DNA from: a virus
Length of the DNA: 21,710 nt
IMG/VR virus record: IMGVR_UViG_3300027854_000014
Location: 1 to 21,710 of that record
Direction: 5' to 3' (one strand)
Of the stretch, positions 15,147 to 21,710 are shown piece by piece (position 1 is the stretch's first letter; the number at the start of each line of letters is the position of its first letter). The translations under genes were made by a program, and so were the position numbers. The notes beneath the pieces were generated by a model, which saw only the letters and a list, made by a program, of their open reading frames with translations, was not told the origin of the DNA and made no database searches.

Positions 15147-18100
15147 TTAGAAGACTTCCTTCCGTGAAGGACGTACAACTCCTACATGACTTTCGTTCGC
15201 TGAATTAGTCGGGAGCTGTTCTACCGGCGTAGAATGTTGGACATCAACTCCAATATTAGTGGTAGTGATGTGGTAAGTTTTACCCCCCACCACTACCTGA
15301 TCTGAAGCCGCTTGCAAAGCTGCTGTTGCTGATACAGCACCCGCTCCTGGAGTCACTGGCATCCAAGGGGGTTGTGCAGCCACACCAGGTAAGGTAGGAG
15401 TTTCGGCAGCAGAAGTGTCGGGAAAATCAGGGTTGCCGTAATTAGCTCCAAATCCCGGTGGCTTCTTTGCCGTGCCCCATGTGGTTGTCAGGAAATCTGC
15501 TATCTTAGTGACTGCTTCGATAAGCAAAAGGAAGCCACGCGCTAGTGCATCCTCCATTCTGTCCCCTGTTGTGAGAGTTGCTTTTGAAATATCCTCCGCC
15601 ATTTTATCAATATCCGATTGAGGAGGCGCGGTTAACTTATCGAATGCTTTTACAACTCCTGTATTGCTTAAAGCGTAACGCAACATATCCGGGTCGGTTT
15701 CCATGGCCTTCCGAAGTTCAGGACCCTTGAGGATATCTCCTGCAATGTCAGATACCGTTGAACGCATGTAATCCAACGAGGGTTTTGCTACTGCCGGGGT
15801 TAACTTGTTTTCTACAGCAAGCTCGAATGCCTTCTTGATAGTGTCTTCATTGAATTCTTCGGGGTGTTCTACCAAAGCCTTTCCAGTGGCTCCGGCTAAC
15901 AAGGAAAGAAGTCGTTGTAGTTGATCCGATACTGCCTTTGGATCTACACCAAGCTGCTGAGCTATAGACGCTGTCAATGCAGTAGTCGCATTTCCCTTAG
16001 CAACATCATCCAAAGTTTCATTGCTCGCCTTTAAGGTTGCAAAAATTCCTGCCATGTTAGTGGACTGTTTTGTGGTTGCATTACCCAACAATTTTGTCGC
16101 TTGGGCATAATCCAAGAAAGACTCTTTGCCAGTAGCAAATTTTTCAGCGTGTTCAGCCATCTCCATCTGACGTCGCAGATCTTCCAGCGCACCAAGAGCT
16201 GTTTTAGCATCTAGGCTTTCGGCTACCCGTTGACCTTTAGCGTCGAGACGAGTGTCGGAATTCAATTTTTGAATTGCCAATCGTACATCATCTACAGTTT
16301 TCAAAGAGCCTGCATCTAATCCTATTTCGGTCATCGCCCCGCCAGCCACAGTACGCTGCACTGCCACGCCAGCCTGCAAATCTTGAGCCATTTGGGTTTT
16401 CTGCTGTTTGCCCATCTGAGCATACAGAAAAGCTGTCTGTTCCAAAGATTTCTCAGGGCCGCCGATCAAAACTCCCATAGCCTCTTTCAGATCGTCATAC
16501 GAAGCAACCCCCGTACTGCTCAGCACTCTCAGGATACCAGTTACAGTATTAACAGATTTTCCCATCCGATCAAATTGAGAAGTAATTTCGTCAATAAGCC
16601 CGAGATACTTCGTGGTGGTAATGCCCGACGTCTTTATATCCTGTGTGAATTTATTGAAAAGAAGTTTGACCGATTCCTGACTTTGCTTAAACGTCAGAAG
16701 ATACTTAGCCGCCTCCGCCGCGCCCGCGCCCGGTTCCAGCCCTAACACCCTGCCTTCTATGTACCCTCTGGCTTGAACACCACCAATTGCCTTCGCTCCC
16801 CCGGCTAGTATCCCCGAATGTTCTCGTGCCTGTTGAAACATCAGCTCTGGCATCGAAACACCCAAATCTTCGATAGCTTGAACGATCTTGAGATTATCTT
16901 CTTTCCTAACACCCAAAGCACTGACAAAATCAGAGGTTAAATTCTGTTGAGCGGCCAACAACCTTTTTTCCGCGCTTGGCCCTGCCCCTGTGAACAATCC
17001 AGCTGTACCAAGAGTCTTGGCGAACTCTCTGTTGTTTTCAATGGCCATGTCGACCAACTTGCGTACTCCTTCCAAGAGTGCCAAAGGAACCGCTGCTGCG
17101 CCGACAACGCCCGTCACTTCCTCACCCGCGCCCGCGATACCTCCTAAAGCGCGCATCCCTATGCCAGTTCCAGCTCGTCCTCCTCCTGCTTCTAAAGTTG
17201 CGAGAGCCTGTTTGCCAAGAAATCCTCCTATCCCACCTTTCTCTGCACCGCCCGCTGTTCTTTCCAACAGACGATCCATAACTCCACCCAGCCCAGTTCT
17301 TCCTGATATTGGACCGGCAGCTCTGCCCTCAGGCGTAGCACGGAACGCGGGTATTCCTTTCTCCTCTATTCCGTATTTCTTGGCAAAATCAGCTTTAAGC
17401 TGCCCAAAACTTTTCGACCCTTCTTTTTGAACTTGCCGTCGCCAATTTCCAAGTTCGGTAGAAATTGCCCCGGCCTTCGCGAATTTTTCGAACATCCCGG
17501 ATCCCATGATTTTTGCCAGCTGTTGGATCCCGGTCGAAATCTTTCCTCCCCGGCCCAAGGAAGTTCCGAATTTGGACGCTTCGGACGTGGCCTGACGAAC
17601 ATTTTTAGCTATCTCCAGGAAGACATCGGGATCGATTTCCTGATTTGCGTCAGCTACTCCCTTCATGCTATCTTCCAGTTTTTCCAGCGCCCGCCCGGTA
17701 TGGGTGATAGCTTGTTGGAGTTTCCTGTTTTCTTCAACGTCGAAAATGCTGCCGGATTCTTGAAGTTTCTTTTGGGCTTTATACAGTTCGTCCAGGTACT
17801 TCTTAACTTCAGCATAGGATTTCTTACTCATACCAGCAAAACCCTGTGTGGCAAATTTCTTATTGATAGCGAGTACGTCTTTCAATGCATCTTTAACATC
17901 ATCAGTAGCATCCACAGCGTACTTGAGTTGTTCACGCCACTTCTCGAAGGTCTTTTCTACAATTTCAGCGGGTCTTTGAAGCGAACTTAGAGTGGAAGCG
18001 ACCTTCAAAAGATCGGCTGAGACTGATTGCATGGCATCAGCCATTTTCTGAACTTCTGGGTTTACAGAAGATGGAGTGCCGGTCCCGCTTTGGCTAAAGT

Positions 18101-18176
18101 TGTTCTCAGGTAACGCGGAACCACCGTATGACTTTACCGGGTCGTTTCCACCAGGGTTGTTGGGATCATCAGGCAT
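15147..18176 (-). CDS. Tail tape-measure-like protein
   Basis: A 1009-residue protein. Residues 1-40 are Pro/Gly/Asn-rich. Residues about 40-205 are nearly all helical and charged (VEKTFEKWREQLK, LDELYKAQKKLQE), as in coiled coils. Residues about 290-375 are Gly/Ala-rich and hydrophobic (GIGGFLGKQALATLEAGGG, GVVGAAAVPLALLEGV), like the membrane-interacting part of tape measures. The following 600 residues are again mostly helical, and the end is a short Pro/Ala-rich tail. Length, composition and position before the baseplate genes fit a tape measure, which sets tail length and enters the cell at injection. No peptidase or lysozyme motif was seen. No strong RBS precedes the ATG at 18176, which follows a 99-base divergent gap shared with the plus-strand membrane gene. 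Confidence 0.75.
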   Translation of the reverse strand: MPDDPNNPGGNDPVKSYGGSALPENNFSQSGTGTPSSVNPEVQKMADAMQSVSADLLKVASTLSSLQRPAEIVEKTFEKWREQLKYAVDATDDVKDALKDVLAINKKFATQGFAGMSKKSYAEVKKYLDELYKAQKKLQESGSIFDVEENRKLQQAITHTGRALEKLEDSMKGVADANQEIDPDVFLEIAKNVRQATSEASKFGTSLGRGGKISTGIQQLAKIMGSGMFEKFAKAGAISTELGNWRRQVQKEGSKSFGQLKADFAKKYGIEEKGIPAFRATPEGRAAGPISGRTGLGGVMDRLLERTAGGAEKGGIGGFLGKQALATLEAGGGRAGTGIGMRALGGIAGAGEEVTGVVGAAAVPLALLEGVRKLVDMAIENNREFAKTLGTAGLFTGAGPSAEKRLLAAQQNLTSDFVSALGVRKEDNLKIVQAIEDLGVSMPELMFQQAREHSGILAGGAKAIGGVQARGYIEGRVLGLEPGAGAAEAAKYLLTFKQSQESVKLLFNKFTQDIKTSGITTTKYLGLIDEITSQFDRMGKSVNTVTGILRVLSSTGVASYDDLKEAMGVLIGGPEKSLEQTAFLYAQMGKQQKTQMAQDLQAGVAVQRTVAGGAMTEIGLDAGSLKTVDDVRLAIQKLNSDTRLDAKGQRVAESLDAKTALGALEDLRRQMEMAEHAEKFATGKESFLDYAQATKLLGNATTKQSTNMAGIFATLKASNETLDDVAKGNATTALTASIAQQLGVDPKAVSDQLQRLLSLLAGATGKALVEHPEEFNEDTIKKAFELAVENKLTPAVAKPSLDYMRSTVSDIAGDILKGPELRKAMETDPDMLRYALSNTGVVKAFDKLTAPPQSDIDKMAEDISKATLTTGDRMEDALARGFLLLIEAVTKIADFLTTTWGTAKKPPGFGANYGNPDFPDTSAAETPTLPGVAAQPPWMPVTPGAGAVSATAALQAASDQVVVGGKTYHITTTNIGVDVQHSTPVEQLPTNSANESHVGVVRPSRKEVF

Positions 18177-18250
18177 AGCTTAGGCTCAAACTCAATTCAG
18201 AAACTTTATCTTCACCGAATCACTAGCTGTTTGGTTAAGTTCTTCCGTAG

Positions 18251-18267
18251 TATAAAGTGGAGAGAGG
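18251..18267 (+). promoter_or_regulatory. Possible -10 element and RBS of the membrane-protein gene
   Basis: TATAAA at 18251-18256 resembles a sigma-70 -10 box, but the hexamer 17 bases upstream (TGTTTG) is a poor -35. GAGAGG at 18262-18267, 8 bases before the ATG at 18276, is a convincing RBS and decides the start of that gene. The complementary strand reads TATACT over the same bases, so the site could also serve the tape-measure direction. Confidence 0.35.
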
Positions 18268-18275
18268 TGCATCGT

Positions 18276-18749
18276 ATGGAATACCAAGGAACAAAAGAAG
18301 AGCTGGGAGTATTGATGGTCGGTGAAGCTGCGGGCACAGCGGCCCGGTTTGCCGCTGATTTTGCCTTCGCTCGATTCATTTTGTTCCCAACCATTCTAGT
18401 AATTCTATTCATTTTGGGCCTTATCTTTGGATCCGTGTGGGCTGGAGCGGGCATAGTTCTCCTGGTCGTTGGTTGTGTGATCTGGATCCTTTGGGCTCTC
18501 TGTTCAAGTTTGTACCGTGCATTCGCGGGTTCTCCGGACCAAATTTTGAATAAATTCCTTTACAGTTTGCCTTCCGGCTCACGGGATGCGTACTACGAGA
18601 TTTTGTGGGAACAACGCGAAAGCCACCAAGCTGATATTATAGCGCAACACGTTGAACAGATCAAAAGAAATCCGGAAAAATTCCGGGAAGAGATAGGACC
18701 AATGCTTGAACCTCGCTTGGCAAAGGCACGACGTATGATGGTATGCTAA
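18276..18749 (+). CDS. Two-helix membrane protein of unknown function
   Basis: A 157-residue protein. I start it at the ATG at 18276, which has GAGAGG 8 bases upstream, rather than at an in-frame TTG at 18231. Two membrane helices are clear: residues 34-53 (FILFPTILVILFILGLIFGS) and 57-80 (GAGIVLLVVGCVIWILWALC). About 75 soluble helical residues follow, rich in Glu, Gln and Lys. A short soluble N-terminus with AAGTAARFAADFAFAR precedes them. The gene is the only plus-strand gene between the putative chaperone and the tape measure. It could be a moron changing the host envelope, a superinfection-exclusion protein or an unusual holin. For a class II holin it is long, and it is far from the endolysin. 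Function not recognised. Confidence 0.75.
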   Translation: MEYQGTKEELGVLMVGEAAGTAARFAADFAFARFILFPTILVILFILGLIFGSVWAGAGIVLLVVGCVIWILWALCSSLYRAFAGSPDQILNKFLYSLPSGSRDAYYEILWEQRESHQADIIAQHVEQIKRNPEKFREEIGPMLEPRLAKARRMMVC

Positions 18750-18760
18750 AAATGGACCGA

Positions 18761-18784
18761 TTACTCTTCCCGACGGAAGAATAG
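18761..18784. terminator. Hairpin in the convergent junction 18750-18785
   Basis: Stem 18765-18770 (TCTTCC) with 18775-18780 (GGAAGA), loop CGAC, extended by two further pairs after one mismatch. It lies between two converging genes. On the plus strand it is followed by ATAGTTTAAG, only weakly T-rich. Confidence 0.45.
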
Positions 18785-18785
18785 T

Positions 18786-19427
18786 TTAAGCCGCTGGAGC
18801 AAGAGCTTCAGGGACTTCTTTGAAGATATCCGCAACGGTTTCCCGAATTTGGGTTTTGGTGGCGTCTTCGATCTCCATAAGCGCATTTGCCATGAACCGT
18901 TTCTCAACCTCGGTCTGAGTAGCCGAGTCGGGGAATTTGGACAGCAGACGATCTTCTACCCGCTGGCAATGGGTCATGTAGACTTTCCACAACACCCCGA
19001 CCAACTCCTCTCCCCACCCCGTGATTACGTTGCGAAGCACAACTTGGATGTCCTTCTGCACGTTGTCTTTGGGATCTGTTACAATACGTTGAACACCCGC
19101 GAGCGTGCGAAGACTAAGCCCCGGCCCATCCCCTATCGCAATCCAGGATACGGCTCGCGAAAGGATCTCACACTTGACCCTTTGAGTCCAAGCATAGCCC
19201 TTCTGGCCTTCTACTGCCATCAAAGCTACCATTTCATCTTCAGTTGTGATGTTGGAAATCCGGAGTCGAATCTTCCGATTTGCTGATTCTAGAGTCAGGA
19301 TCTCTTCGAAATCCTCTATACCCATCCCAACCAACCCTGCGATCACTTCCTCTACGGATTGAGGAACAGCGACCTCTTTTTCCCCTATGGTATTTAGTTC
19401 ATCCTGGGCAAGTGTTGTATCTTTCAT
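18786..19427 (-). CDS. Putative tail assembly chaperone or other virion-assembly protein
   Basis: A 213-residue protein, no clear family. I start it at the ATG at 19427 because AAGGAG lies 6 bases upstream; an in-frame ATG at 19448 lies inside the GIY-YIG gene and lacks this support. The protein is acidic and mostly helical. It has a short beta segment (RKIRLRISNITTEDEMVALM) followed by a helical region ending in WIAIGDGPGLSL. This 'modified core, then idG' layout resembles chaperones that coat tape measures in tailed phages, and the next minus-strand gene downstream is the tape measure. I found no -1 frameshift extension: the next downstream gene is on the other strand. The C-terminus ends in Ala/Pro. 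Role is inferred mostly from position. Confidence 0.6.
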   Translation of the reverse strand: MKDTTLAQDELNTIGEKEVAVPQSVEEVIAGLVGMGIEDFEEILTLESANRKIRLRISNITTEDEMVALMAVEGQKGYAWTQRVKCEILSRAVSWIAIGDGPGLSLRTLAGVQRIVTDPKDNVQKDIQVVLRNVITGWGEELVGVLWKVYMTHCQRVEDRLLSKFPDSATQTEVEKRFMANALMEIEDATKTQIRETVADIFKEVPEALAPAA

Positions 19428-19428
19428 G
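19419..19428. repeat. Direct repeat copy A flanking the GIY-YIG gene
   Basis: ATCTTTCATG on the plus strand (CATGAAAGAT on the minus), identical to 20011-20020. It contains the start codon of the 213-residue gene. The two copies are 592 bases apart and bracket the endonuclease gene. Confidence 0.6.
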
Positions 19429-20019
19429 TTAGACTCCTTGGAGCGCAATTTGACGCTTCTCTTCGTTGTATTTCTTCAGTTTCTGTCGTATAACCGCTTT
19501 GGTCTCTTCGGAATGTGGAACTTTATGACTACCAGGTGGTGGTTTAATACCTAACCGGAGCATTGCAGTACTCATATTTTGAAGAGCTTCGGGAGTGGGG
19601 ACGTGCCCTAAATGGGCATCAACCATATTCTGGATACTTTCTTCAGAGTACACTCGATTCCGGTTGGCATCTCCTATCTTGACCTTTGTCTCTTCGGCAT
19701 GATGAAACCCAGATGTCCCATCGCCACCTTCAGTGAGGTTCCACCCGAATTCTGGGTTCGTTGCTTGATACTCCCTTATGTATCGAATTTCTAGAAGATT
19801 CAAATCCTCTTCAGAGTCAGCTGAAGCCAGAATTACCACCTGGAAATTCTTAAACCCATACTTAAGAATTGCCCGATGAACTGGAAATTGGCTACCATCC
19901 TTAGCCCAATACCAATGCTGTTGTAGGCGTTTTCTAAGAGCTTTGGTGGTTTTTCCAACATACACTTTTCGACCATAAGAAAGCAAGTATACGACCATAC
20001 AAGCTAACGGATCTTTCAT
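19429..20019 (-). CDS. GIY-YIG homing endonuclease with NUMOD3-like repeats
   Basis: A 196-residue protein. The GIY-YIG domain spans about 8-100: VVYLL (9-13) stands for GIY, KVYVGKT (18-24) for YIG, with conserved R31, H35, the catalytic Glu in LLEIRYI (E77) and GWNLTEGGDG (92-101). Behind it are about four NUMOD3-like helices at roughly 105-190 (HAEETKVKIGDANR, YSEESIQNM, PTPEALQNM, HSEETKAVIR) that bind target DNA. The start is uncertain: ATG at 20019 has no good RBS, and ATG at 19998 (residue 8) lacks one too. The TAA stop leaves one base before the 213-residue gene, whose AAGGAG lies inside the last codons here. A sample line is about 42% GC. Such genes are mobile and are not needed for virion building. 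Confidence 0.9.
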   Translation of the reverse strand: MKDPLACMVVYLLSYGRKVYVGKTTKALRKRLQQHWYWAKDGSQFPVHRAILKYGFKNFQVVILASADSEEDLNLLEIRYIREYQATNPEFGWNLTEGGDGTSGFHHAEETKVKIGDANRNRVYSEESIQNMVDAHLGHVPTPEALQNMSTAMLRLGIKPPPGSHKVPHSEETKAVIRQKLKKYNEEKRQIALQGV

Positions 20020-20020
20020 G
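20011..20020. repeat. Direct repeat copy B flanking the GIY-YIG gene
   Basis: ATCTTTCATG, identical to 19419-19428, placed at the start codon of the endonuclease as the other copy is at the start codon of the downstream gene. It could be a trace of how the element inserted or of a captured gene start. Confidence 0.6.
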
Positions 20021-20051
20021 GAAGGCAGCTCAATTGACCCAAATTGCTCCT

Positions 20052-20078
20052 GTAAATAGCCAGGTCCAAGTTATTTAC
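20052..20078. repeat. Inverted repeat in the divergent gap 20020-20110
   Basis: GTAAATA (20052-20058) and TATTTAC (20072-20078) are perfect inverted copies with a 13-base spacer. They lie in the 91-base gap between the divergent GIY-YIG and zinc-finger genes. It could be an operator; no good -10/-35 pair was found around it. Confidence 0.3.
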
Positions 20079-20110
20079 CTGATTTCATTAACTTTTGAGT
20101 AGAATAAACC

Positions 20111-20308
20111 ATGGAAGACCGGGACTACACCTTCTTCGGATTGGCAGTGACGCAGACCGAATTCGCTGCTTTGCTACGTTCAGTTGTTCAAGACCATAAA
20201 TGCCCGTTCTGTGGGAAACCTGCTTTCGTTCGAGTCGGGGTGATTTCCCACGCCAAGAAATGCAAACTTATCCCAAAGAAATACATTTTCCACGAAATTG
20301 CTTGGTAG
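20111..20308 (+). CDS. Small C2HC zinc-finger-like protein
   Basis: A 65-residue protein. Residues 30-51 carry C30-P-F-C33-G, then H47-x3-C51 (HAKKC), a spacing able to bind one zinc. The first half is helical and acidic (TQTEFAALLRSVV). The reading frame fills the gap between two minus-strand genes, and its stop lies inside a perfect hairpin. The RBS is weak (GAGTAG about 10 bases upstream); TAGAAT at 20100-20105 could be a -10 box but sits only 5 bases from the ATG. It may be a small nucleic-acid-binding or adaptor protein, or a moron. No family was recognised. Confidence 0.6.
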   Translation: MEDRDYTFFGLAVTQTEFAALLRSVVQDHKCPFCGKPAFVRVGVISHAKKCKLIPKKYIFHEIAW

Positions 20309-20316
20309 CAATTTCG
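20293..20316. terminator. Perfect hairpin at the convergent junction 20309-20321
   Basis: CGAAATTGCT (20293-20302) and AGCAATTTCG (20307-20316) form a 10-bp perfect stem with the 4-base loop TGGT, overlapping the zinc-finger stop codon. No T run follows on either strand. It probably blocks or stabilises both converging transcripts. Confidence 0.6.
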
Positions 20317-20321
20317 CTGAT

Positions 20322-21383
20322 TCATGAATATTTCCGCATTCTTTCTTCTCGAGAAGGCATAACTTCCCGTTCGTCCTGAGAAGGTGGCTTGTAGGCGGGT
20401 CGCCCTTCTTTGAGTTTCCGAGTACGCTCCCTGACCTCGGCTTCGGTGAAAATCGTCATAGTTTCATTTGAGATACCTAACCCGCCGCGCTTTTGTACGA
20501 GTTCTTCCAGCTTCCGCTGACGAGCTTCAGCCGCTTCGCGCAACTGTTTATTCAACTGTTGGAACACCTGTTCGTGTTTGTCCTTACCAGCGATGAAAGC
20601 ATCCATTTCTCGTTTTAGGTCTTCTATCGAATCCCCGGGATGTGCCCAACCGTCGTTGTAATCAATTTCCTTGCGGACCTGAATGATATTCTGCCAAGGT
20701 TCCACCGCGCCGGTGGCCATTTGACGAGCCAACGCTTTAAGTTCTGAAGCAATAGGCTCAGCATTTTTGCCGGCCCAGGGACGTATAATCAGAACCGCGT
20801 TGAAATTCTCATCCAACCGCTTCTTAGCTTGTTCTCGGTATGTACAAAGGGAAGCCCACAACAGGGCATGGTCTGACGGTGCGAGGATCTTGATTTGTTT
20901 TCCGTCCGGAAGAGTTACCAGCCGATCTTCAAAAGATGACAACCTGGATCCCTTAGCATGCCAGAGATTTTCCGAAGACATCGTAGAGACATATGCTCCT
21001 AAGTAAGAGTACAGACTTACGTCGTATTCCGTCATCCTCTTTACCATATTCAATAAACTGCGAATTTCTACTCCGGTAAACTCTAGAAGTTCTTCCCGTT
21101 TGAAAGTTGTTGCCAACCCTAGAAGATTCAAAATCAGATCTTCTTTGGAGTACACCCATCGATCAAGAATCTTTCGTTCCGAAGGTTGAACTCCTCGCAC
21201 CCAACCGATTTGTTTCTTATCAACGAAAAGAGGCCGGATGCGTGCACCTATGTCAACTAATTCTTCACAAGCATCTGTGATCTTCCCTCGTACTTTTTCA
21301 ACATACTCCAAAGGAGCCTGGAGAATCTGGCCCTGGTTGAGCTTATTCATCAGGTCCACTCCCGAAATCTTAACGGCTGACAT
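20322..21383 (-). CDS. Virion-assembly-region protein of unknown function
   Basis: A 353-residue protein I do not recognise. Residues 1-240 look alpha/beta with many helices (PLEYVEKVRGKITDACEELV, EDLILNLLGLATTFKREELL); two Trp-rich points stand at 61 and 141. Residues about 252-300 form a charged helix, probably coiled coil (EDLKREMDAFI, QLREAAEARQRKLEELVQKR), and the C-terminus is basic and Pro/Glu-rich. The start overlaps the previous gene by 14 bases, with AAAGAGG about 5 bases before the ATG. Its place two minus-strand genes before the putative chaperone suggests a tail or head-tail assembly factor. There is no signal peptide or membrane segment. Confidence 0.75.
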   Translation of the reverse strand: MSAVKISGVDLMNKLNQGQILQAPLEYVEKVRGKITDACEELVDIGARIRPLFVDKKQIGWVRGVQPSERKILDRWVYSKEDLILNLLGLATTFKREELLEFTGVEIRSLLNMVKRMTEYDVSLYSYLGAYVSTMSSENLWHAKGSRLSSFEDRLVTLPDGKQIKILAPSDHALLWASLCTYREQAKKRLDENFNAVLIIRPWAGKNAEPIASELKALARQMATGAVEPWQNIIQVRKEIDYNDGWAHPGDSIEDLKREMDAFIAGKDKHEQVFQQLNKQLREAAEARQRKLEELVQKRGGLGISNETMTIFTEAEVRERTRKLKEGRPAYKPPSQDEREVMPSREERMRKYS

Positions 21384-21710
21384 TAGGCCTCTTTCCTATA
21401 TTTCGCCTTCGGATCGGTGAAGGGACGGTCTTAACCGGAGCAGCCGGGGTCGGTTTGGGGAGAGGGCAACGGGTCAACCCTTTATCGTTCTGTGGCTCTG
21501 GTGTCGGAATTTTGGTCGCACCACGAAGTTGAGAAGCTTTCAAAATCTTTCTATCAACTTCGGCGGCCTCTGCCAACTCTTTCCTTCCAAAACGATTTTC
21601 CATGTTCTTCATGGCACGTTCCGTAGCGTCGTCGACTTCCTCTTCTTCCACCAAAACACGCTTGGCGTAGGCGGAAGGTTCAGGAGCACAATACAGCCCT
21701 GCCGTTTCAA
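21370..21710 (-). CDS. Partial charged, proline-rich hypothetical protein
   Basis: The reading frame is open to the right edge, so the 5' end is missing; at least 112 residues are present. It is not convincing to start at the TTG at 21654, because the coding-like frame continues upstream (L-Y-C-A-P-E-P-S-A-Y-A-K-R). The visible part has an acidic helix (EEEEVDDATERAMKNMENRF) followed by a basic, Pro-rich tail (PLPKPTPAAPVKT, PIRRRNIGKR), probably disordered. It overlaps the 353-residue gene by 14 bases, so the two are likely one transcript. No function can be given. Confidence 0.6.
   Translation of the reverse strand, partial: ETAGLYCAPEPSAYAKRVLVEEEEVDDATERAMKNMENRFGRKELAEAAEVDRKILKASQLRGATKIPTPEPQNDKGLTRCPLPKPTPAAPVKTVPSPIRRRNIGKRPNVSR

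Noticed and set aside
16990-17430. Plus-strand open frame of 146 codons, Pro/Ala-rich
   Set aside because: It is antisense to the Gly/Ala-rich part of the tape measure, which automatically gives Pro/Ala codons; no RBS or motif.
17427-17990. Plus-strand open frame of 187 codons, Phe/Leu-rich
   Set aside because: It is antisense to the Lys/Glu-rich coiled coil of the tape measure, which reads as Phe/Leu on the other strand.
18700-18790. Programmed frameshift of the putative chaperone
   Set aside because: Such phage genes often have one, but the downstream sequence is an opposite-strand gene and I saw no slippery heptamer with a coding extension.
18786-19448. Longer start (ATG 19448) for the putative chaperone
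   Set aside because: AAGGAG is placed correctly for the ATG at 19427, and the longer form would overlap the endonuclease.
20100-20110. TAGAAT as promoter of the zinc-finger gene
   Set aside because: It is only 5 bases from the ATG and lacks a -35 match, so it would need a nearly leaderless transcript.
1-21710. tRNA genes, CRISPR arrays, insertion sequences, integrase or attachment sites
   Set aside because: No cloverleaf, regularly spaced repeats, transposase motifs or recombinase signatures were seen; gaps between genes are all under 150 bases.

Overview
This window is best read as part of the late (virion and lysis) region of a large tailed bacteriophage, probably a contractile-tailed (myovirus-like) one. 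Most of it is a run of long genes on the minus strand, read right to left, often joined by TAAATG or TAATG junctions. They include a tape-measure-like protein, a lytic-transglycosylase/baseplate fusion, a hub protein resembling T4 gp27, a central spike resembling T4 gp5 (OB fold plus beta-strand repeats), and large unrecognised structural proteins. Nothing in the window identifies the host or shows whether the phage is temperate; no integrase, repressor, tRNA or CRISPR was seen. GC is roughly 45-50% by eye.

Layout, right to left. 21710-20322: a partial charged/proline-rich protein overlapping a 353-residue protein of unknown function. 20308-20111: a small plus-strand zinc-finger gene. 20019-18786: a GIY-YIG homing endonuclease directly upstream of a 213-residue protein that sits where a tail assembly chaperone is expected. 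18749-18276: a plus-strand two-helix membrane protein. 18176-3906: the tail block, in order tape measure, transglycosylase/baseplate fusion, HNH endonuclease, baseplate paralogue, hub, spike and a 970-residue protein, closed by a hairpin terminator at 3881-3847. 3813-2867: a signal-peptide lysozyme-like protein and a Cys-rich hypothetical protein. 1716-2727, plus strand: a hypothetical protein and a GH24 endolysin. 1676-1: a second HNH endonuclease, then a tail-fibre/baseplate-like protein carrying a CBM5/12-like module and running off the left edge.

How the genes work together. The tape measure, baseplate paralogues, hub, spike and fibre-like protein would form the tail and its cell-puncturing tip. 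The transglycosylase domain would open the wall during entry. The GH24 enzyme, perhaps with the exported lysozyme-like protein, would open it at lysis; no clear holin is visible. Three unrelated or shuffled homing endonucleases occupy this virion region, each ending 0-3 bases before the start codon of a structural gene. Short direct repeats link each endonuclease's 5' end to the start of the gene behind it. Plus-strand genes form three islands facing the minus-strand units, and every convergent junction holds a hairpin. No stretch longer than 300 bases lacks a gene.
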